Positions 51,128 to 59,903 of a DNA stretch of 64,000 nt are shown in pieces. Location: the NCBI GenBank assembly GCA_022826945.1, contig JAJDTY010000080.1, forward strand, positions 128,211 to 192,210, written 5' to 3'. Both the position numbers and the translations under genes were made by a program. Within the stretch, counting starts at the first letter, position 1. Every line of letters begins with the position of its first letter. The notes under the pieces were generated by a model that was given only the letters and a program-made list of their open reading frames with translations, ran no database searches and was not told the DNA's origin. Origin of the DNA: Candidatus Binatia bacterium. Lineage in GTDB: Bacteria > Desulfobacterota > Binatia > Bin18.

Positions 51128-51880
51128 ATGACGAAACCACTCCTCATTCTGAAAACGGGTGAATTGCCTCGCGCTGTGACCGCGCGGTGTGGTCGGTACG
51201 AGCAGGCGTTCTTTAATGTCCTGGGCCCTTCGCGCTGCGTTGTTGTTGATGCGCGCAAGGACACCTTCCCCGAACCGGACTGGGCCGGCATTATCGTCAC
51301 CGGCTCACCCGCCTCAGCGAACGATCCTGATCCCTGGGTGACGAAGAGTGAAGATTTGCTGAAACGGGCCGCAGATCAGTCCGTGCCCATCTATGGGATC
51401 TGTTTCGGTCATCAGCACGTTGCCCATGCGTTTGGCGGCACAATTGAAAAAAATCCGCAGGGCTGGGAACTCGGCACGGTGACGATCAGCCTGACTCCAG
51501 ACGGGCAGCGGGATCCGCTCTTTTCCACAGTCCCCGAATCCTTTGTGGCCCAGCAGAGCCACGGCGAGATTGTGACCGCCCTGCCTCCGGGCGCGACTGC
51601 TCTGGCTCATAATGACTCCTGCCCCTATCAGGCCTTCTCCCTGGAGACACATATCTGGGGAACTCAGTTCCACCCAGAATTCACTCCTGCGATTATGGAA
51701 GGGCTGATTGCTTCGCTGGTCGCCGTTTTACCTCCCGGATCATTCCCGCGCTGGCCGTCCGCGCAGCAGCCGCTGCAAGACTGGCTGCTCAAGACCGTGC
51801 GAACCGCGCCTGCAGCCCAGCGCTGTCTCACGAATTTTGCTGCCATCGTCACGGAACGGCTACGGACGCAGGTAGGATAA
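51128..51880 (+). CDS. Class I glutamine amidotransferase-like protein
   Basis: A 250-residue GATase1 domain protein starting MTKPLLILKTGELP at 51128. C92 lies in GICFGHQHVAH and the catalytic His and Glu in GTQFHPEFTP (~residue 180). It resembles GMP-synthase-like stand-alone amidotransferases and gamma-glutamyl hydrolases. Its 3' end overlaps the convergent murU gene by 21 bp. Substrate unknown. Confidence 0.88.
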   Translation: MTKPLLILKTGELPRAVTARCGRYEQAFFNVLGPSRCVVVDARKDTFPEPDWAGIIVTGSPASANDPDPWVTKSEDLLKRAADQSVPIYGICFGHQHVAHAFGGTIEKNPQGWELGTVTISLTPDGQRDPLFSTVPESFVAQQSHGEIVTALPPGATALAHNDSCPYQAFSLETHIWGTQFHPEFTPAIMEGLIASLVAVLPPGSFPRWPSAQQPLQDWLLKTVRTAPAAQRCLTNFAAIVTERLRTQVG

Positions 51881-52606
51881 ACGCAGTTGCCCAGAGACAA
51901 CAGTCTGGGTCGCGCGCGCGACTCCTTCGGTGTCGTCAACGACCATCCACGCCCCTGGATGAATAAAGCCTTGCAGCGTTTCGCCGCTTCGGATGAGTTG
52001 GGGATAGAGTTCGTGAGTGGTACTAAACGCCCGTCCCTGCGGCATGTAATCAAAAATACGTGGCTCTAAGACCTGACAGCCGGTAAACATGAAATCCGAA
52101 AGGGGCTGTTGGACCTCAACCTCACTCGGCTCTCCCCGAATACGACGGATAGTTCCTTGCTGGTCTATCTCAATCAGCCCGTACTGCTCCGGGTCGGGAT
52201 TCGGTCTGAGCAGTAATGTTCCAAGGGCTTGGGCCTGCCGGTGGGTGGCCAGGAAGGCGGTCAGATCGAAATCAAGGATCGTATCGGCATTCAAAACCAG
52301 AAACGGTTCGCCGTCGAGAGACGGCTGAGCTTTCTTGATCCCGCCGCCAGTGTCCAGGATAGGGTCTTCCGGCGAATAGGTGATCCGCAGGCCGTAGGCA
52401 CTCCCGTCGCCCAACGCATCTCTGAGCAGATGCCCGAGATGGTGGAGGTTGATCACGACCTCTTCAATGCCGTGGGATTTGACAAACAGCAGTGTGTATT
52501 CGATCAACGGTCGGCCAGCGACCGGCACCAGCGCTTTGGGAAGCGTGTCCGTCAGCGGCCGCATTCGGGTTCCGAAGCCGGCCGCAAGAATCATGGCGCG
52601 CATCAT
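51860..52606 (-). CDS. murU: MurNAc-1-phosphate uridylyltransferase-like nucleotidyltransferase
   Basis: A 248-residue sugar-phosphate nucleotidyltransferase: ILAAGFGTRMRPLTDTLPKA is the nucleotide-binding signature, followed by KALVPVAGRPLIEY, VLNADTILDFDL and GILLRPNPD-like segments. Paired with amgK just upstream, overlapping by ATGA, it fits the anabolic step that makes UDP-MurNAc from recycled MurNAc without de novo synthesis. Other NTP-sugar products remain possible. Confidence 0.85.
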   Translation of the reverse strand: MMRAMILAAGFGTRMRPLTDTLPKALVPVAGRPLIEYTLLFVKSHGIEEVVINLHHLGHLLRDALGDGSAYGLRITYSPEDPILDTGGGIKKAQPSLDGEPFLVLNADTILDFDLTAFLATHRQAQALGTLLLRPNPDPEQYGLIEIDQQGTIRRIRGEPSEVEVQQPLSDFMFTGCQVLEPRIFDYMPQGRAFSTTHELYPQLIRSGETLQGFIHPGAWMVVDDTEGVARATQTVVSGQLRLSYLRP

Positions 52607-53682
52607 GAGCCGGAGAAGTGCTCTGGAAAATGGCCCGCCAGAATGTCTTGCAGGTGTCGATACTGCGGCAGCCGGCCCAATACCCGGCGGATCGTTGCCA
52701 GTGTCGGCGGAATATAGCGCGTGTAACCGCTCTTGCCTTTTTCCAGTTCCAGATAATAGAAACGGCCGACGACTTTACAGGCCTTTTGGAGCAGACAGAG
52801 ATTATACTCGTCCCACACGTATTCCAGTGACAGCGGGTCACCACCAGTATGGTGCCACGCCTCGTGGTAGTAATTGACCAGCGCCTCTTCCAACTCCGGG
52901 GAGACGACTTCCGGCGTATCCCGATCATTGAGCAGCGTGGCGAGATCGTAGGTGGCCGGGGCGAGCAGGGCGTCCTGAAAATCGATTACCCGGATGCGCT
53001 CCTGCTGCACGAATAAATTCCAACTGTGGTAATCGCGGTGGTTGAGAAAAAAGGGAGCCTGATTGAGATGGGTGGAAATATCCTCGAAGATACCACTCAG
53101 AGTCTGTGTCTCCGCTGACGAGAGGGACTGCTTGCCGCGCTTGTCCAAGCCCCATTCAACAAAATGCTCAAATTCCCACAAAAAGAGACGCTTATCAAAG
53201 CGCTGCCGAAAGGCGATGCACCGCTCGTTTTTCTGGCGGGTGCCCTCGATTTGGATGAGCAGCAACTGATCGATGGCACGCCGGTACCACTGTTCCACCT
53301 CGGCGTGGGGCAGGTCCTGGACGGCATCGCGTAAGGGCAGGTCGCCAATGTCTTCCAGGAGGAGAAATCCATCCTGATAGCCATCCACGTAGAGCTCTGG
53401 GATATGCACGCCCAGGGGCTCCAGGAAAGCATGGACGTTGAGATAGGGCAGTTCCTTGAGGGGTTCGTCGAACACGGCGAGCTCGTCCGAGGAGAGCGCG
53501 AGGCCGCTCCCGGCCAGAATCATGACGACCGCCGAGGCCGGGCCGTCACCGCTCAGAGACAGCCGCGCATAACTGCGGCTTGAGGCGTCCCCAGCTAAGG
53601 GATCAATCCGCATAATCCGAGTTTCTCGCCCCCACTTTTCAGCAACGGCAGCGTCAAGCGCCTGGCGCAGTGTCACGTCCAT
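52603..53682 (-). CDS. amgK: N-acetylmuramate/N-acetylglucosamine kinase-like phosphotransferase
   Basis: A 359-residue aminoglycoside-phosphotransferase-fold kinase. Landmarks are DPLAGDASSRSYARLSLSGD (nucleotide-binding start) and FFLNHRDYHSWNLFV with the catalytic HRDYHxxN, then VIDFQDALLAPATYDLATLL supplying the metal-binding Asp. With murU it forms the AmgK-MurU peptidoglycan recycling pair. The ATG at 53682 begins the family part. The frame upstream to 53760 is dropped as non-family. Confidence 0.88.
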   Translation of the reverse strand: MDVTLRQALDAAVAEKWGRETRIMRIDPLAGDASSRSYARLSLSGDGPASAVVMILAGSGLALSSDELAVFDEPLKELPYLNVHAFLEPLGVHIPELYVDGYQDGFLLLEDIGDLPLRDAVQDLPHAEVEQWYRRAIDQLLLIQIEGTRQKNERCIAFRQRFDKRLFLWEFEHFVEWGLDKRGKQSLSSAETQTLSGIFEDISTHLNQAPFFLNHRDYHSWNLFVQQERIRVIDFQDALLAPATYDLATLLNDRDTPEVVSPELEEALVNYYHEAWHHTGGDPLSLEYVWDEYNLCLLQKACKVVGRFYYLELEKGKSGYTRYIPPTLATIRRVLGRLPQYRHLQDILAGHFPEHFSGS

Positions 53683-53780
53683 AGCTGACGAGGTAGCAAG
53701 CAGGTGAGGACTTGTCAAAAATGGGCGTCCAACGACAGGGCTGCATTGCAAATCGTCCACGCCTGTGATGGAAAAAAGTA

Positions 53781-54008
53781 GTGGATTCCGACCTGGATAT
53801 CACCGCGCTATCGCATGGCCAGCTGGTAGCTCTGGTCTATGACCTGCGTCGGCAACTGGCCGACAAAGAGCAGGAAATCGCCCGGCTGCAACAGTCCGCC
53901 AGGAAGTCAGCGCCGGACGCTGAGGACAACACTGCGGAAGCAGAGCCGCCACCCGGCACACAGGCCGCCCTCATGGCCCAGCTTGAGCAGATCTACCCCG
54001 AGGACTAG
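53781..54008 (+). CDS. Small coiled-coil protein
   Basis: A 75-residue protein starting with GTG: a short heptad-like region (DLRRQLADKEQEIARLQQSA) and an acidic, Pro-rich tail ending LMAQLEQIYPED. No family name recalled. It is divergent from amgK across 98 bp and precedes an acyl-CoA dehydrogenase by 92 bp. Confidence 0.5.
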   Translation: MDSDLDITALSHGQLVALVYDLRRQLADKEQEIARLQQSARKSAPDAEDNTAEAEPPPGTQAALMAQLEQIYPED

Positions 54009-54100
54009 GTCCACCTTCATTCACAACACGCCCGCGTCCCTCGAATCTCTTTACCCCCAGATATGAAGCGGTTAAGGTAGGGCCGCGGAAGGAGACGGGA

Positions 54101-55288
54101 ATGGATTTCAACTTTACTCCGGAAGAGGAGGCTTTCCGGCAGGAGCTACGCGCGTGGCTCCACAGCCATCTGCCTGCGGGCTACGATCCCGAGCATTTTG
54201 ACGATATCGACGCGGATGCGCGCTTTGAGTATCAGCGGGCGTGGCAAAAAACCGCCCACCAAGACCGTTGGGTGGGTATCCACTGGCCAGAGGAATACGG
54301 GGGGCGCAACGCCAGCCTCATGGAGATGTTCATCTTCAATCAGGAGTTGCATCGAGTCCACGCTCCGCGGTTTGCCAATACACTCGGGCTGATGATGTCA
54401 GGTCCGACCCTGATTCATTGGGGGACTGAGGAGCAGAAGAAGCGCTATCTGCCCCGGATTCTGTCAGGCGACGAAATTTGGTGTGAGGGACTATCCGAGC
54501 CGGGAGCGGGGTCTGACCTGGCTTCGATGCAGACGCGAGCCGTAGAAGACGGCGACTATTTTGTGGTGAACGGCCAGAAAGTCTGGACCAGCTTTGCCCA
54601 TCGGGCGGATTTCATCCAGCTCTTTGTCCGCACCGACCCCGATGCGCCCAAACACCGGGGGATAAGTTGTCTGGCCGTGGATATGAAAACGCCAGGAGTG
54701 ACGATTCGACCGCTGGTTCAGATGACGGGCGACTCCGAGTTCAACGAAGTCTTTTTTGAAGAAGTCCGGGTGCCCAAGACCAATCTGATCGGGCCAAAAA
54801 ATGAGGGTTGGAAAGTCCTGGTCACTACCCTGATGCACGAACGCGCCGGGATTGGATCAGGATTGCCCGTCCACCGCCAGTTCTCCGAGTTGCTCAAGGT
54901 GAGCAAAGAAGTGGAAATCAACGGTCGGCCCGCCTGTGAGGACCCTGCCGTGCGCCAACAGTTGGCGCAGTTTGCCATTGAATGCAAAGCCATCACCTAC
55001 AATATGTTTCGCAGTTTCAGCAAACGCCTGAAAGGCAATCCGCCCGGACCGGAGGGATCGGTCAATAAGCTCGCCGGCTCGGAACTCAATATGCGGCTCG
55101 CCCGGTTTGCCACTGAGCTGCTCGGACCGTACGCCCAGCTCACGCAAGGCTCACGCTACACGATTGATAACGGTCGCTGGCCGCGCGCCGCGTTATGGTA
55201 TCGCCTGCTGACGATTGGGGGCGGAACCTCGGAAATACAAAAGAATATTTTGGGTGACCGGGTGCTTGGCCTGCCAAAGGGATCATAG
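54101..55288 (+). CDS. Acyl-CoA dehydrogenase
   Basis: A 395-residue FAD-dependent enzyme. SEPGAGSDLASMQTRAVEDG (~residue 130) and VWTSFAHRADFIQLFVRTDP are the substrate/FAD segments. The C-terminal LLTIGGGTSEIQKNILGDRV is present, with a Glu at TSE. It acts on an unidentified acyl-CoA. Its last ~35 residues recur, diverged, in a second copy downstream of the glutamine synthetase gene. GGAGACGGG precedes the ATG. Confidence 0.92.
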   Translation: MDFNFTPEEEAFRQELRAWLHSHLPAGYDPEHFDDIDADARFEYQRAWQKTAHQDRWVGIHWPEEYGGRNASLMEMFIFNQELHRVHAPRFANTLGLMMSGPTLIHWGTEEQKKRYLPRILSGDEIWCEGLSEPGAGSDLASMQTRAVEDGDYFVVNGQKVWTSFAHRADFIQLFVRTDPDAPKHRGISCLAVDMKTPGVTIRPLVQMTGDSEFNEVFFEEVRVPKTNLIGPKNEGWKVLVTTLMHERAGIGSGLPVHRQFSELLKVSKEVEINGRPACEDPAVRQQLAQFAIECKAITYNMFRSFSKRLKGNPPGPEGSVNKLAGSELNMRLARFATELLGPYAQLTQGSRYTIDNGRWPRAALWYRLLTIGGGTSEIQKNILGDRVLGLPKGS

Positions 55289-55385
55289 GAGGCTCGACAG
55301 GCGCGGGAAGCGTATCTCCACGCAGGACTAAGGAGGTATCACAATGGGGAACCTTGACGGAAAAGTTGCTGTTGTCACTGGTGGA
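55231..55385 (+). repeat. Left copy of the acyl-CoA dehydrogenase end/SDR start segment
   Basis: This segment covers the last codons of the acyl-CoA dehydrogenase, AAGGAGGTATCA and the first 13 codons of an SDR-like start (GNLDGKVAVVTG). It matches 57582-57722 nearly base for base over 51 bp (one change) at the dehydrogenase end and again over the ribosome-binding site and SDR start. The middle (~55282-55328) is unlike. Confidence 0.85.
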
Positions 55386-57494
55386 GAGGAAAAACCCATG
55401 ACCCTGATGCACGCCACGTACGACGCCCCGACGCAGACGGTGGCTCTGCCGCCGGCATTGGCGAACATGAACAGCAACGTGCTGGATGACGCAATCCTGA
55501 AGAAGCTGGTCGACCCGGACATCTATTACGCGTTTGCGCGCTGTCGGGCGACCGGACTGCCGATGGACAAGGAGGACGCGAACGCGCTGGCGAAATCCAT
55601 CCTGGAGTGGGCTCAGTCGAAGGGGTGCATCGGGTATTCGCATTGGTTCTCGCCGCTACGAGGACCGATCCACGGGGAGAAGCTCGAGACCTTCGTGGCG
55701 GTAGATTTCGCGACCGATCGATTGATCATCAACCTGACCGGCTCCGAGCTGTTTCAGACCGAGACTGACGGGTCGTCGTTTCCGAACGGGGAGTTGCGCG
55801 AAACACATAAGGCGGCGGCCTATATCGGCTGGGATACCGGCTCTCCGCCCTTCGTCTACCGGGAGACGCTGTATATTCCGTCCGCCTTCGTTTCCTGGGC
55901 CGGCGAGGCGCTCGACCAGAAGACCCCATTATTGCGCGCCGACCTCGCGGTCGACGAGCAGAGCCTGCGGCTGTTGCATCATCTCGGCGACACCGACACC
56001 AAGCAGGTCGTGTGCAATGTTGGGTGGGAGCAGGAGTTCTTCCTGATCGATCGGGAAAAATACTTAGCGCGGCCGGATCTGGTGGCCACGGGACGTACCC
56101 TGCTGGGGGCCACACCACTGCGCGGGCAGGAGCTGTCGTCCAACTATTTCGCCAGACTGTCGCCGCGGGTGAACCGCTACATGGCCGAGGCGCGCGAGAA
56201 GATGTGGAATCTCGGGATTTCGATCCACTGCACCCACAACGAGGTGGCGCCGGCGCAACATGAGATCTCGCCGATCTTCAATCTGGCCAACCTCGCTGCG
56301 GACACCAACGTGCTGGCAATGGACGTGCTCCGCGACTTGGCCTTCGACCACGGTTTCGTCATCCTGTTCCACGAAAAGCCGTTTGCCGGCATCAACGGCA
56401 GCGGCAAGCACAACAACTGGGGTCTGAACACCGACACAGGTGTCAACCTGTTCGTGCCAGGGGAAACCGAAAACGACAACCGCCGCTTCATCGCGTTTGT
56501 CGCAGCCCTGCTGCGCGGGGTGAACAAACACGGCGACTTGCTGCGTTGCGGGGTGTCGACCGCCGGCAACGATCACCGGCTGGGTGCGCAGGAGGCGCCG
56601 CCGGCAATCCTTACCCTCCACCTCGGCGACCGGTTGGAAGCGCACGTGAAAAAGGTCGCCGAGGGCGGCAATTTCACTGCATACGAAACGCAGCACAAGC
56701 AGATCGAGATATCGGCGCCGGTGGCCGACATCCGGGCCAGTCTGGAAGACCGCAACCGCACCGCGCCCTTTCCCTGGTGCGGCAATCGGTTCGAGTTTCG
56801 TGCGGTGGGCGGAAACCAGCATATCGCCTTCCCGCTGACAATGGTCAACGCGGCGCTGGCGGACAGCCTGAAGTATATGTGCGAGGAGATCGAAGCCGGC
56901 AAGGCGGTCGACCAGGTCATCCGCGAAACCATCAAGCAGAATCAGGGCGCCCTTTTCAGCGGAGACGGTTACTCCGAGGAGTTGCACGAACACGCCGAAA
57001 AATCCGCCCTGATCCACCTGAAGAGTAGTCCCGAGGCATACCAGGCGCTGACATCGGCCAAGAACATCAAGCTCTTCAGTGACTTGAATATCTTCAACGA
57101 GCGCGAAATCGCGGCGCGGCAACGCGTCCTTCAAGAGGCGTATGCGACGGAGCTGCGGATCGAGGCACGAACGCTACTAAACATCCTGCGGACGCTGATC
57201 ATTCCCGTCACCATCGAGGATGCCCGTGTGAGCACCGAATCCGGCTACTCGTCCAAGCTTTTCGATGAAAAGGCGAATCTCGTTCAGCAATTGCTGACGG
57301 AAACCGACAAACTGGCCGTGGCGTTCGACGACTTCCCTGACGATGGTCCCGCGCAATCGGCGTCCTACGCCCACGAAACCATTAAGCCACTGATGCAGTC
57401 CGCAAGGACCGTGGCGGATCGGCTGGAGGCGTTAGTGGATAGCCGCCTCTGGCCATTGCCGACCTATTCCGAGATGCTGCACGGACATCAATGA
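55344..57494 (+). CDS. glnN: Type III glutamine synthetase with SDR-derived N-terminal extension
   Basis: A 716-residue GSIII enzyme condensing ammonia and glutamate with ATP. SHWFSPLRGPIHGEKLETFV and EQEFFLIDREKY are GSIII segments; FHEKPFAGINGSGKHNNWGL is the conserved ammonia/glutamate region, later FEFRAVGGNQHIAFPLTM. The natural start is likely the ATG at 55398 (MTLMHATYD), with GGAGAGG 8 bp upstream. The frame is also open back to 55344, whose AAGGAGG and first codons are copied from the SDR. By eye, ATC/AAC/GGC-rich codon use differs from neighbours, suggesting transfer. Confidence 0.93.
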   Translation: MGNLDGKVAVVTGGEEKPMTLMHATYDAPTQTVALPPALANMNSNVLDDAILKKLVDPDIYYAFARCRATGLPMDKEDANALAKSILEWAQSKGCIGYSHWFSPLRGPIHGEKLETFVAVDFATDRLIINLTGSELFQTETDGSSFPNGELRETHKAAAYIGWDTGSPPFVYRETLYIPSAFVSWAGEALDQKTPLLRADLAVDEQSLRLLHHLGDTDTKQVVCNVGWEQEFFLIDREKYLARPDLVATGRTLLGATPLRGQELSSNYFARLSPRVNRYMAEAREKMWNLGISIHCTHNEVAPAQHEISPIFNLANLAADTNVLAMDVLRDLAFDHGFVILFHEKPFAGINGSGKHNNWGLNTDTGVNLFVPGETENDNRRFIAFVAALLRGVNKHGDLLRCGVSTAGNDHRLGAQEAPPAILTLHLGDRLEAHVKKVAEGGNFTAYETQHKQIEISAPVADIRASLEDRNRTAPFPWCGNRFEFRAVGGNQHIAFPLTMVNAALADSLKYMCEEIEAGKAVDQVIRETIKQNQGALFSGDGYSEELHEHAEKSALIHLKSSPEAYQALTSAKNIKLFSDLNIFNEREIAARQRVLQEAYATELRIEARTLLNILRTLIIPVTIEDARVSTESGYSSKLFDEKANLVQQLLTETDKLAVAFDDFPDDGPAQSASYAHETIKPLMQSARTVADRLEALVDSRLWPLPTYSEMLHGHQ

Positions 57495-57519
57495 CACAGT
57501 GAGAGCGCGTGGGGCAGCC

Positions 57520-57636
57520 GGTCGTCGTGCTCGTAAGGCCGCCCTATGGTCGCGCTTATTGACGATGGGTGGGAAGGCATTGGAAATACAAAAGAATATC
57601 TTGGGTGACCGGGTGCTTGGCCTGCCAAAGGGCTGA
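57520..57636 (+). pseudogene. C-terminal remnant of a second acyl-CoA dehydrogenase
   Basis: In one frame this encodes GRRARKAALWSRLLTMGGKA then LEIQKNILGDRVLGLPKG and TGA, homologous to the last 38 residues of the gene at 54101 with several substitutions. No upstream part remains: it begins right after the glnN stop. It is the right-hand flank of the glutamine synthetase insertion. Confidence 0.8.
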
Positions 57637-57722
57637 GGGTGCCAGGCCGCACCGTGAACCCATACACAAAGGAGGTATCAGCATGGGAAAGCTTGACGGA
57701 AAAGTTGCAGTCGTCACCGGTT
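57582..57722 (+). repeat. Right copy of the acyl-CoA dehydrogenase end/SDR start segment
   Basis: It carries the same 51-bp stretch (TGGCCTGCCAAAGGG at its end), AAGGAGGTATCA and SDR start codons as the left copy at 55231-55385. Here the SDR continues as a full gene, so the right copy keeps the intact SDR and the left keeps the intact dehydrogenase. Confidence 0.85.
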
Positions 57723-58579
57723 CGGGCCGGGGTATAGGGCGGGGTATTGTGCAGCTTATGGCCAAAGAAGGGGCGCAGGTCGTGGTGAACGATCTGGGCG
57801 GCAGTGTCGATGGCGAGGGGGAAGATAAAGCTCCGGCGCAGCAGGTGGTTGAAGCAATTCAGGCGGCGGGAGGGGAGGCCGTTGCCAACACGGACAATAT
57901 TGCCACTGTGCAGGGTGGAGAAAGCCTGATTCAGGCCGCGGTCGATGCGTTTGGTCAGCTCGACATCCTGGTCAACTGTGCCGGTATTCTGCGCGACCGG
58001 ATGATCTTCAATATGACCGAAGAAGAATGGGACGCGGTGGTAGCGGTTCATCTCAAGGGCCACTACTGCACGATCCGTCCGGCATCGGCCCTGATGCGTC
58101 GCCAGAAGAGCGGGCGGATTATCAACTTCTCTTCCGGGTCTGCTCTGGGTGCCCCGGGACAGCCGAACTACGCTGCGGCAAAGGCCGGTATCTTGGGACT
58201 GACGTATAGCAGCGCCAACGCCCTGGCAAAGTATAATATTACCTGTAACGCCATACTGCCCGGTGCGGCCACCCGCATGACCGATACGATTCCAGCCAAC
58301 TTTGCGCAGGAAATGGGATTGTCGGAGAGTAGTGGTGCCGCCCAGGGGAGTCCGCTTGATCCTTCCAATGTGGCCCCGATCGTTATTTTCCTGGCCAGTG
58401 ATGAAGCTCAGTATGTCAACGGGCAGGCCTTTGGAGCGAGTGGCTATAAAATCTCTCTGTATTCCCATCTCAAGCCCGAGAAGACGATTTACAGTCAGGG
58501 GCCGTGGGACCTCGATCATCTCTTCAAAGTCTTCAAGGGTACTCTGGGTTCAAACCTGAAGCCCCCGCGCATGGAGTGA
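57683..58579 (+). CDS. Short-chain dehydrogenase/reductase
   Basis: A 298-residue classical SDR with TGSGRGIGRGIVQLMAKEGA at the N-terminus (NAD(P) binding), NDLGG, NCAGILRDRMIFNMTEEEWD and the catalytic YxxxK in PNYAAAKAGILGLTYSSANA. A C-terminal extension of ~50 residues (SHLKPEKTIYSQGPWDLDHL) is typical of hydroxyacyl-CoA dehydrogenases of peroxisomal MFE type. AAGGAGGTATCAGC precedes the ATG. It is probably linked to the acyl-CoA dehydrogenase as a beta-oxidation partner. Confidence 0.92.
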   Translation: MGKLDGKVAVVTGSGRGIGRGIVQLMAKEGAQVVVNDLGGSVDGEGEDKAPAQQVVEAIQAAGGEAVANTDNIATVQGGESLIQAAVDAFGQLDILVNCAGILRDRMIFNMTEEEWDAVVAVHLKGHYCTIRPASALMRRQKSGRIINFSSGSALGAPGQPNYAAAKAGILGLTYSSANALAKYNITCNAILPGAATRMTDTIPANFAQEMGLSESSGAAQGSPLDPSNVAPIVIFLASDEAQYVNGQAFGASGYKISLYSHLKPEKTIYSQGPWDLDHLFKVFKGTLGSNLKPPRME

Positions 58580-58659
58580 CGCTCGAAATGTGCTATGTTG
58601 GCGGTCAGCCCGACGCACTTCCGGGCGGGTCTCTAGCAACGTTTGTGGAACGGCACTCA

Positions 58660-58704
58660 GGGTACGAGGATCAAACGGAGGTATCCTCGTGCCCTTCTTT
58701 TTTT
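58660..58704 (+). terminator. Rho-independent terminator
   Basis: GGGTACGAGGAT (58660-58671) pairs with ATCCTCGTGCCC (58683-58694), 12 bp with one G:T, and TTCTTTTTTT follows at once. It ends the SDR transcript and sits just before the FKBP gene. Confidence 0.85.
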
Positions 58705-58718
58705 GAGGAGAAAAGGAC

Positions 58719-59264
58719 ATGCAGACCAGACGGGACGGGGACGGGAAGGGACGGATGCTCTTCGCGACGATGAGTCTGGCGTTCCTGCTGACCGTCCTCG
58801 GACCTGCCTCTGGGGACGCACAGGGGACGGTTGCCGACGGCAAGCGCGTGTCGCTCGAATACACCGTGACATTTGAAGACAAGACGGTTTTTGACACGAA
58901 CGTCGGCAAGGAGCCGTTGGTGTATATCCATGGCTCGGAGAAACGGGTCCCTTTCTTCTCAAAGCACCTGACCGGACTCAAAGTGGAAGAGACGAAACAG
59001 TTCGCCATGCCGCCCGAAGACGTCTATGGCCCGGACGATCCTGAACGGATTATCGAAGTGCCGAAAGACAGCATTCCTGAAGACCGGCGGAAAGTGGGTG
59101 AGAAACTTGAGGGAAGAAGTCCGGAGGGCCGGCCACTCTATGCGGAGATTCTTGAAGTGAAGGCGGAGACGGTGGTCATCGATACCAACCATCCGCTCGC
59201 CGGAGAAACATTATTCTTCGACGTGAAGATACTGAAGGTGGAGACAGTGCCTGAGCAACCGTGA
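58719..59264 (+). CDS. Secreted FKBP-type prolyl isomerase with altered active-site loop
   Basis: A 181-residue protein with a signal peptide (LFATMSLAFLLTVLGPASGDA) and a SlyD-like FKBP fold: RVSLEYTVTFEDKTVFDTNV, and after it a flap-domain insertion (EVPKDSIPEDRRKVGEKLEG). The canonical IPGLExxLxGMxxG is changed to VPFFSKHLTGLKVEE, so prolyl isomerase activity may be lost. GAGGAGAAAAGG precedes the ATG. A canonical paralogue follows 69 bp later. Confidence 0.85.
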   Translation: MQTRRDGDGKGRMLFATMSLAFLLTVLGPASGDAQGTVADGKRVSLEYTVTFEDKTVFDTNVGKEPLVYIHGSEKRVPFFSKHLTGLKVEETKQFAMPPEDVYGPDDPERIIEVPKDSIPEDRRKVGEKLEGRSPEGRPLYAEILEVKAETVVIDTNHPLAGETLFFDVKILKVETVPEQP

Positions 59265-59333
59265 GGTCTCTGCTCCATGGCGATAAATCCAATAGCGAAC
59301 GCAATACGGACGACAGAAGGAAGGATATTCTTG

Positions 59334-59903
59334 ATGGGAACGACACGCTATGGGCGGGGAAAACGGAGCATTTTTAGTATCACACTCGGTCTTGGATTCC
59401 TGTTGGCGACCTCAGGCTACGCCCAAGACACGGTCGGCGAGGGCACGCGCGTGTCGCTCGAATATACGCTCACCCTCGAAGACCAGGAGGTTATTGACAC
59501 GAATGTGGGGAAGGACCCATTAGTCTATACGCATGGTTCCCGGGAGATCATTCCGGGCCTGGAGAAGCAGCTGATAGGCCTCAAGGTCGGAGATACCAAG
59601 AACGTCGAAGTCGCGCCTGCGGAAGGCTATGGCGAGGTCGACCCGAATCGGGTCCAAGAAGTGCCCAAGGAGAATGTCCCCGAAGAGGCGTGGGGCGTCG
59701 GAAAAAAACTCCAAGGACGCGGCCCGGATGGCGGGATGATGTTTGCCGAAGTCACGGAGGTGAGAGAGAACACGGTTATTGTTGATCTGAACCATCCGCT
59801 GGCCGGAAAGACGCTTTTCTTTGCCGTCAAAGTTCTCAATATTGAAGCAGCGGAGGCGCAAAAGGTGGACATGCCGGGGACAGCGCCGGCAACAAAGCAA
59901 TAG
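59334..59903 (+). CDS. Secreted FKBP-type prolyl isomerase
   Basis: A 189-residue paralogue of the preceding gene, with signal peptide (RSIFSITLGLGFLLATSGYA) and canonical loop IIPGLEKQLIGLKVGDTKNV, followed by APAEGYGEVDPN. A periplasmic folding chaperone/peptidyl-prolyl isomerase is likely. The ATG at 59334 is preceded by AAGGATATTC; a longer start at 59277 is possible. Confidence 0.88.
   Translation: MGTTRYGRGKRSIFSITLGLGFLLATSGYAQDTVGEGTRVSLEYTLTLEDQEVIDTNVGKDPLVYTHGSREIIPGLEKQLIGLKVGDTKNVEVAPAEGYGEVDPNRVQEVPKENVPEEAWGVGKKLQGRGPDGGMMFAEVTEVRENTVIVDLNHPLAGKTLFFAVKVLNIEAAEAQKVDMPGTAPATKQ

Noticed and set aside
56064..57134. A 356-codon minus-strand frame inside glnN
   Set aside because: High GC codon bias makes the opposite strand open; the protein has no recognisable motif.
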